Shown here in pieces: positions 6,903 to 10,287 of a stretch of DNA of 10,287 bases. The notes under the pieces were generated by a model, which was not told the DNA's origin, made no database searches, and saw only the letters and a program-made list of their open reading frames with translations. The position numbers and the translations under genes are program-made. Within the stretch, counting starts at the first letter, position 1, and every line of letters starts with the position of its first letter. The DNA is from Planctomycetaceae bacterium (GTDB taxonomy: Bacteria > Planctomycetota > Planctomycetia > Planctomycetales > Planctomycetaceae), in assembly GCA_003445035.1 (NCBI GenBank), contig DLVV01000133.1:1-10287 (forward strand). Direction: 5' to 3'.

Positions 6903-9900
6903 GTGATTCGTTTTCTGCCGATCGTATTGTTTTTCGTCCTGGCCGGACCGCATCGGTCGGCCCACGCCACCGAGCCGTCCATCGACTACCAACTGCAGGT
7001 CAGGACGATCCTCGGCAAGCACTGCTGGGCCTGTCACGGAGCACTCAAGCAGGAAGCCGGCCTGCGGCTGGACGCCTCCCAGTTGATTCGCAAGGGGAGC
7101 GACGATGGCCCGGTCATCGTCGCGGGCCGTCCCGACAGGAGCCAACTGTGGCAGAAGGTCACCGCCAAGTTGCCCGGCCGGATGCCGCCGGAGGGAAAAC
7201 CGCTGTCGGCTGCAGAACTCGCCACCATCAAGGCCTGGATCTCCCAGGGAGCCAAGTCACCGGAAACCGAACAGCCCCCGGCCAATCCTCTCTCCCACTG
7301 GTCATTCACGCCAATCCGCCGACCGGACATTCCGGACTTTCGAAACACCAAATCGGCTCAAAACACCGCACGGACCGCCTGGGTCCGCAATCCCGTCGAT
7401 GCCTTCGTGGCCGCACGACACGCCGCGACCGGGCTTCGACCCCGTCCGGAAAGTGACCGGGCCACGTTGCTGCGACGTGTGGTGATCGACCTCACCGGCG
7501 TTCCGCCCACCCGGAGTCAGCTGCGAGGATTTCTCGCCGACACCGGCCCCGGTGCCTACGAACGACTCGTCGAGAGGCTGCTCGACAGCCCGCTTCATGG
7601 CCAGCGGTGGGGACGCCACTGGATGGACGTCTGGCGGTACAGCGACTGGTACGGCCGCCGCGGGAGCAACGAGATTCGTTACAGCCAGCGACACATCTGG
7701 CGATGGCGAGACTGGATCATCGAGTCGATCAACGCCAACAAGGGCTACGACCGGATGCTGCACGAGATGCTGGCAGCCGACGAACTGGCACCCGGAGACG
7801 ACCAGGCACTGCGGGCCACCGGCTTCCTGGGTCGCAACTGGTACAAGTTCGACCGTAACACCTGGCTGTTTGAAACCGTCGAACGAACCAGCCAGGGCCT
7901 GCTCGGACTCGCCTTCCGCTGTGCCCGTTGCCACGATCACAAGTTCGACCCGGTCACGCAGGAAGAGTATTACCGGTTCCGGGCGTTTTTCGAGCCACAC
8001 GGATTCCGCACCGAGGTGGTCGCCGCGGACGTGAAAACCGAGATCGACAATCGCAAGTCCACGGTGCTCTCGGACGGCCTGCCCCGGGTGTTCGACGAAA
8101 AACCCGAAGTGAAGACCTATCTCTTCATCCGGGGCGATGACCGCAATCCCGACAAGTCCAACCCCCTCTCACCAGGCGTCCCGCTCTCGCTGGGTGGCAA
8201 GCGGTTCAATGCCCAACCCATCCCGGCCATCCAGCTGCCTCCGGTGGCCTACATCCCCGTGTTGCGTCCGGCCGAAGCCGCCCGGCAATTGAAAGTCGAA
8301 ACCGACAAGGTTGTCGCGGCCGAGAAGATCGTAGCCGGACTGCGAAAGACCATCACCAAGACGACGCGAGAACTGAAAGCCGCACGGACCAAGAAACGAT
8401 CGGCCGACACCGGATCGGTGCCCTTCTTCTCGGACACCTTTGACACGCTCGACCCCAAGCACTGGAAAGTCCTCTCGGGCACGTGGACCGCAAAGAACGG
8501 CACGCTGTCACAGACCACGATTGGCCGTTTCCGCACCCTGCTCCTCGACAAGAAGCACCCGCGGAACTTCCGTGTGCGAATGAAGTACCGCCACATGAAA
8601 CTGGGAAGCCCCCGCTCGATCGGATTCAGCTTCGATTACGTTGGGCCGACCGAGTCCCAGGATGTCTACACCGCGATCAATCCCCTGACCCCGATCCCCG
8701 GCGTCCAGGCGTTCCACCGCACCGGCGGAAAGGAGCATTACCCGGCCGCCGGCATCCGCAAAGCTCCTGGCCTGAAAGTCGGCCAGGACGTCGTGATCGA
8801 GGTGACCGTCGTCGATCGCCGGTTGACCATCGTGCTCGACGGCAAGACCGTGCTCGAGTACCGGCTGCCGCTCGAACGCCGCGAGGGACGATTCGCGCTT
8901 TGGGCCCACCAGGCCCATGCCGAGTTTGACGAGTTGGAGATCCGTGCCCTCCGACCGACCGTCAAACGCATGGAACAGACACTCGCTCGTGCCAGAACCG
9001 ACCTGCCCGTCAAGCGGGCTGAGGCCACCCTGGCACGGGCCAATCGCGACTCGTTGGCCGCAAGGATCGGGGCCGAACGGGCTCAGCACCAGCCCGACAA
9101 CGACAACCGCTCGGCGTTGGCAATGACTGCCAGCCGGGCCGAGCGACACATCGCCGTCGCCCAGGCGCAGGTCAAGCTGGCAACAGCCCAGACCGCGGCC
9201 AAGCCGGACCCGCAGGCGATCGGCAAGGCCAGGAAAACCGTCAGCCAGGCCACGGCTCATCGCGACGCCGCCGACGGATCCTACACGAAGTTCCCTCCGG
9301 CCTACCCGACCAAGAGCACCGGTCGCCGCACCGCTCTGGCTCGCTGGATGACCGCCAGGAACAACCCGAGAACCGCCCGCGTCGCGATCAACCAGATCTG
9401 GCTACGGCACACCGGCACGAGTTTCGTCAACACCGTGGCCGACTTCGGTCTCCGCAGCCGGCCCCGGGACTTTCCGCTCCTGATGGACTGGCTCGCGGCC
9501 GAACTGATCGAGTCGGGCTGGGACATGAAGCACATCCACCGGCTGATCGTCACCTCAGCGACCTATCGCATGACCTCCTCGCCCGGACCGGACACCGACA
9601 AGACCTGGACGGCCCAGAAGACCAGCGATCCCGACAATCACCTGCTGTGGCGGATGAACTCACGGCGAATGGAAGCCGAGGTGGTTCGCGACAGCCTGCT
9701 CGCCATCTCCGACACACTCGACCCGGCCTTCAGCGGTCCCGACATCCCCGAGGCGCAGGGCCAGAGTTCACCTCGACGCAGCCTCTACTTCCGTACGACA
9801 CCCGACAACAAGATGTTGATGCTCGAACTGTTTGACCTGGCCAACCCCAACGAATGCTACGACCGCCAGCAGAGTGTCGTGCCTCAGCAGGCACTGGTGC

Positions 9901-10256
9901 TGACCAACAGCCCCCTGGCCCTGGACCGGTCACGGCGACTGGCTCGTCGACTGGCTGCGGAGATCAGCGTTCGGCTTGGGCCGGCCACCGACGCCAACCG
10001 CGACTCGATTGCCGCCGACTTCGTCACCGCCGCGTTCGAGTCGGTGCTCGGACGCGGCCCCCGTCCCGACGAACACACCGCCTGCCGGGTCTTTCTCTCT
10101 CGCAACGCCCGGCTGCTTTCCGACACCAAGACACTGAACACCTTCCCGGCCAGCAGCGGGACGGTGGTGCCCGCCTCGGCCGACCCGTTCTCACGGGCCC
10201 TGGAGAACCTGGTCCACGTGCTGATCAGCCACAACGATTTCGTCACGATCCGTTAG
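6903..10256 (+). CDS. PSCyt1-DUF1549-LamG-like-DUF1553 planctomycete cytochrome
   Basis: From the GTG at 6903 the product has 1117 residues; a GTG at 6849 adds 18. I prefer 6903 because it gives a compact signal peptide (IRFLPIVLFFVLAG...AHA) and has a weak GGGA 6 nt upstream, but neither start is well marked. Domains in order: planctomycete cytochrome c (PSCyt1) with CWACH at 41-45 and probable distal Met94 in RMPPEG; DUF1549 at about 160-365, with a second heme-type motif CARCH at 340-344 followed by DHKFDP; coiled coil at about 458-503; a beta-sandwich LamG/concanavalin-like domain at about 508-683, starting FFSDTFDTLDPKHW; a long Ala/Arg-rich coiled coil at about 685-795; DUF1553 from about 801, with STGRRTALARWMTARNNPRTA, then HRLIVTSATYR, and the family's C-terminal ALENLVHVLISHNDFVTIR. 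The length and complete C-terminus indicate an intact gene. The protein is probably periplasmic, carries up to two hemes, and normally works with a DUF1501 partner. Substrate unknown. Confidence 0.94.
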   Translation: MIRFLPIVLFFVLAGPHRSAHATEPSIDYQLQVRTILGKHCWACHGALKQEAGLRLDASQLIRKGSDDGPVIVAGRPDRSQLWQKVTAKLPGRMPPEGKPLSAAELATIKAWISQGAKSPETEQPPANPLSHWSFTPIRRPDIPDFRNTKSAQNTARTAWVRNPVDAFVAARHAATGLRPRPESDRATLLRRVVIDLTGVPPTRSQLRGFLADTGPGAYERLVERLLDSPLHGQRWGRHWMDVWRYSDWYGRRGSNEIRYSQRHIWRWRDWIIESINANKGYDRMLHEMLAADELAPGDDQALRATGFLGRNWYKFDRNTWLFETVERTSQGLLGLAFRCARCHDHKFDPVTQEEYYRFRAFFEPHGFRTEVVAADVKTEIDNRKSTVLSDGLPRVFDEKPEVKTYLFIRGDDRNPDKSNPLSPGVPLSLGGKRFNAQPIPAIQLPPVAYIPVLRPAEAARQLKVETDKVVAAEKIVAGLRKTITKTTRELKAARTKKRSADTGSVPFFSDTFDTLDPKHWKVLSGTWTAKNGTLSQTTIGRFRTLLLDKKHPRNFRVRMKYRHMKLGSPRSIGFSFDYVGPTESQDVYTAINPLTPIPGVQAFHRTGGKEHYPAAGIRKAPGLKVGQDVVIEVTVVDRRLTIVLDGKTVLEYRLPLERREGRFALWAHQAHAEFDELEIRALRPTVKRMEQTLARARTDLPVKRAEATLARANRDSLAARIGAERAQHQPDNDNRSALAMTASRAERHIAVAQAQVKLATAQTAAKPDPQAIGKARKTVSQATAHRDAADGSYTKFPPAYPTKSTGRRTALARWMTARNNPRTARVAINQIWLRHTGTSFVNTVADFGLRSRPRDFPLLMDWLAAELIESGWDMKHIHRLIVTSATYRMTSSPGPDTDKTWTAQKTSDPDNHLLWRMNSRRMEAEVVRDSLLAISDTLDPAFSGPDIPEAQGQSSPRRSLYFRTTPDNKMLMLELFDLANPNECYDRQQSVVPQQALVLTNSPLALDRSRRLARRLAAEISVRLGPATDANRDSIAADFVTAAFESVLGRGPRPDEHTACRVFLSRNARLLSDTKTLNTFPASSGTVVPASADPFSRALENLVHVLISHNDFVTIR

Positions 10257-10278
10257 CTCTTCATCCCCGGATTTCCCC

Positions 10279-10287
10279 ATGACACTC
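10279..10287 (+). CDS. Possible start of the next gene (three codons)
   Basis: An ATG lies 22 bp after the DUF1553 stop and is followed by ACA CTC to the window end. DUF1549/DUF1553 genes are typically followed on the same strand by a DUF1501 gene, and the spacing would suit an operon. No Shine-Dalgarno sequence is visible and three codons cannot identify a family, so this rests on context alone. Confidence 0.3.

Noticed and set aside
6341..7456. Plus-strand open frame of 371 codons across the divergent intergenic region
   Set aside because: It is antisense to the glycosylase and then out of frame with the cytochrome gene, whose PSCyt1 motifs are unmistakable in the other frame.
1..10287. 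Search for CRISPR repeats, tRNA or rRNA genes, insertion sequences, toxin-antitoxin or defence genes
   Set aside because: No spaced direct repeats, terminal inverted repeats, transposase motifs or RNA-gene signatures were seen by eye; all sizeable regions are explained by the listed genes.

Overview
The window looks like a chromosomal segment of a GC-rich member of the Planctomycetota. The main reason is the set of protein families. It has a Tat-exported DUF1501 protein, a PVC-type giant protein combining beta-propeller, HEAT repeats and a CxxCH heme domain, an SGNH-like protein of the planctomycete 'GNT...ER' type, and a PSCyt1/DUF1549/DUF1553 cytochrome. These families are massively expanded in planctomycetes and rare elsewhere. 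Coding density, codon use and the strong G/C bias at third positions look uniform. I see no insertion sequence, integrase, tRNA, rRNA, CRISPR array or other mark of recent transfer.

Layout, left to right: (1) 1-584, minus strand: N-terminal 194 codons of a DUF1501 protein that runs off the left edge, with a clear Shine-Dalgarno sequence. (2) 585-779: divergent intergenic region with a very good sigma70-type promoter for the DUF1501 gene (exact TTGACA, 18-bp spacer, TATAGT). A weaker plus-strand promoter may share the same -10 segment. (3) 780-2054 and 2051-5521, plus strand: a two-gene unit joined by an ATGA stop/start overlap, encoding an exported SGNH-like protein and a 1156-residue heme-binding PVC protein. 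(4) 5527-6736, minus strand: a second two-gene unit, an exported GH43-like beta-propeller 'glycosylase' followed 4 bp later by a 94-residue membrane protein. It converges on unit 3 with only 5 bp between stop codons. (5) 6737-6902: second divergent intergenic region with a candidate plus-strand promoter. (6) 6903-10256, plus strand: a c-type cytochrome/DUF1549/DUF1553 protein carrying an inserted concanavalin/laminin-G-like domain between two coiled coils. (7) 10279 onward: the first three codons of what may be its usual downstream partner.

Apart from the 94-residue membrane protein, the completely visible proteins carry export signals. Two of them together hold three CxxCH heme-attachment motifs, and two others or parts of them look carbohydrate-related (the five-bladed glycosylase and the LamG-like insert). 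A reasonable inference, not shown by the sequence, is an extracytoplasmic module for binding, oxidising or cleaving polysaccharides. No known pathway can be assigned. The least ordinary points are the SGNH-like protein, which appears to lack both the canonical Ser and the catalytic His, and the overlapping divergent promoter. I did not find convincing evidence for a wholly new system.
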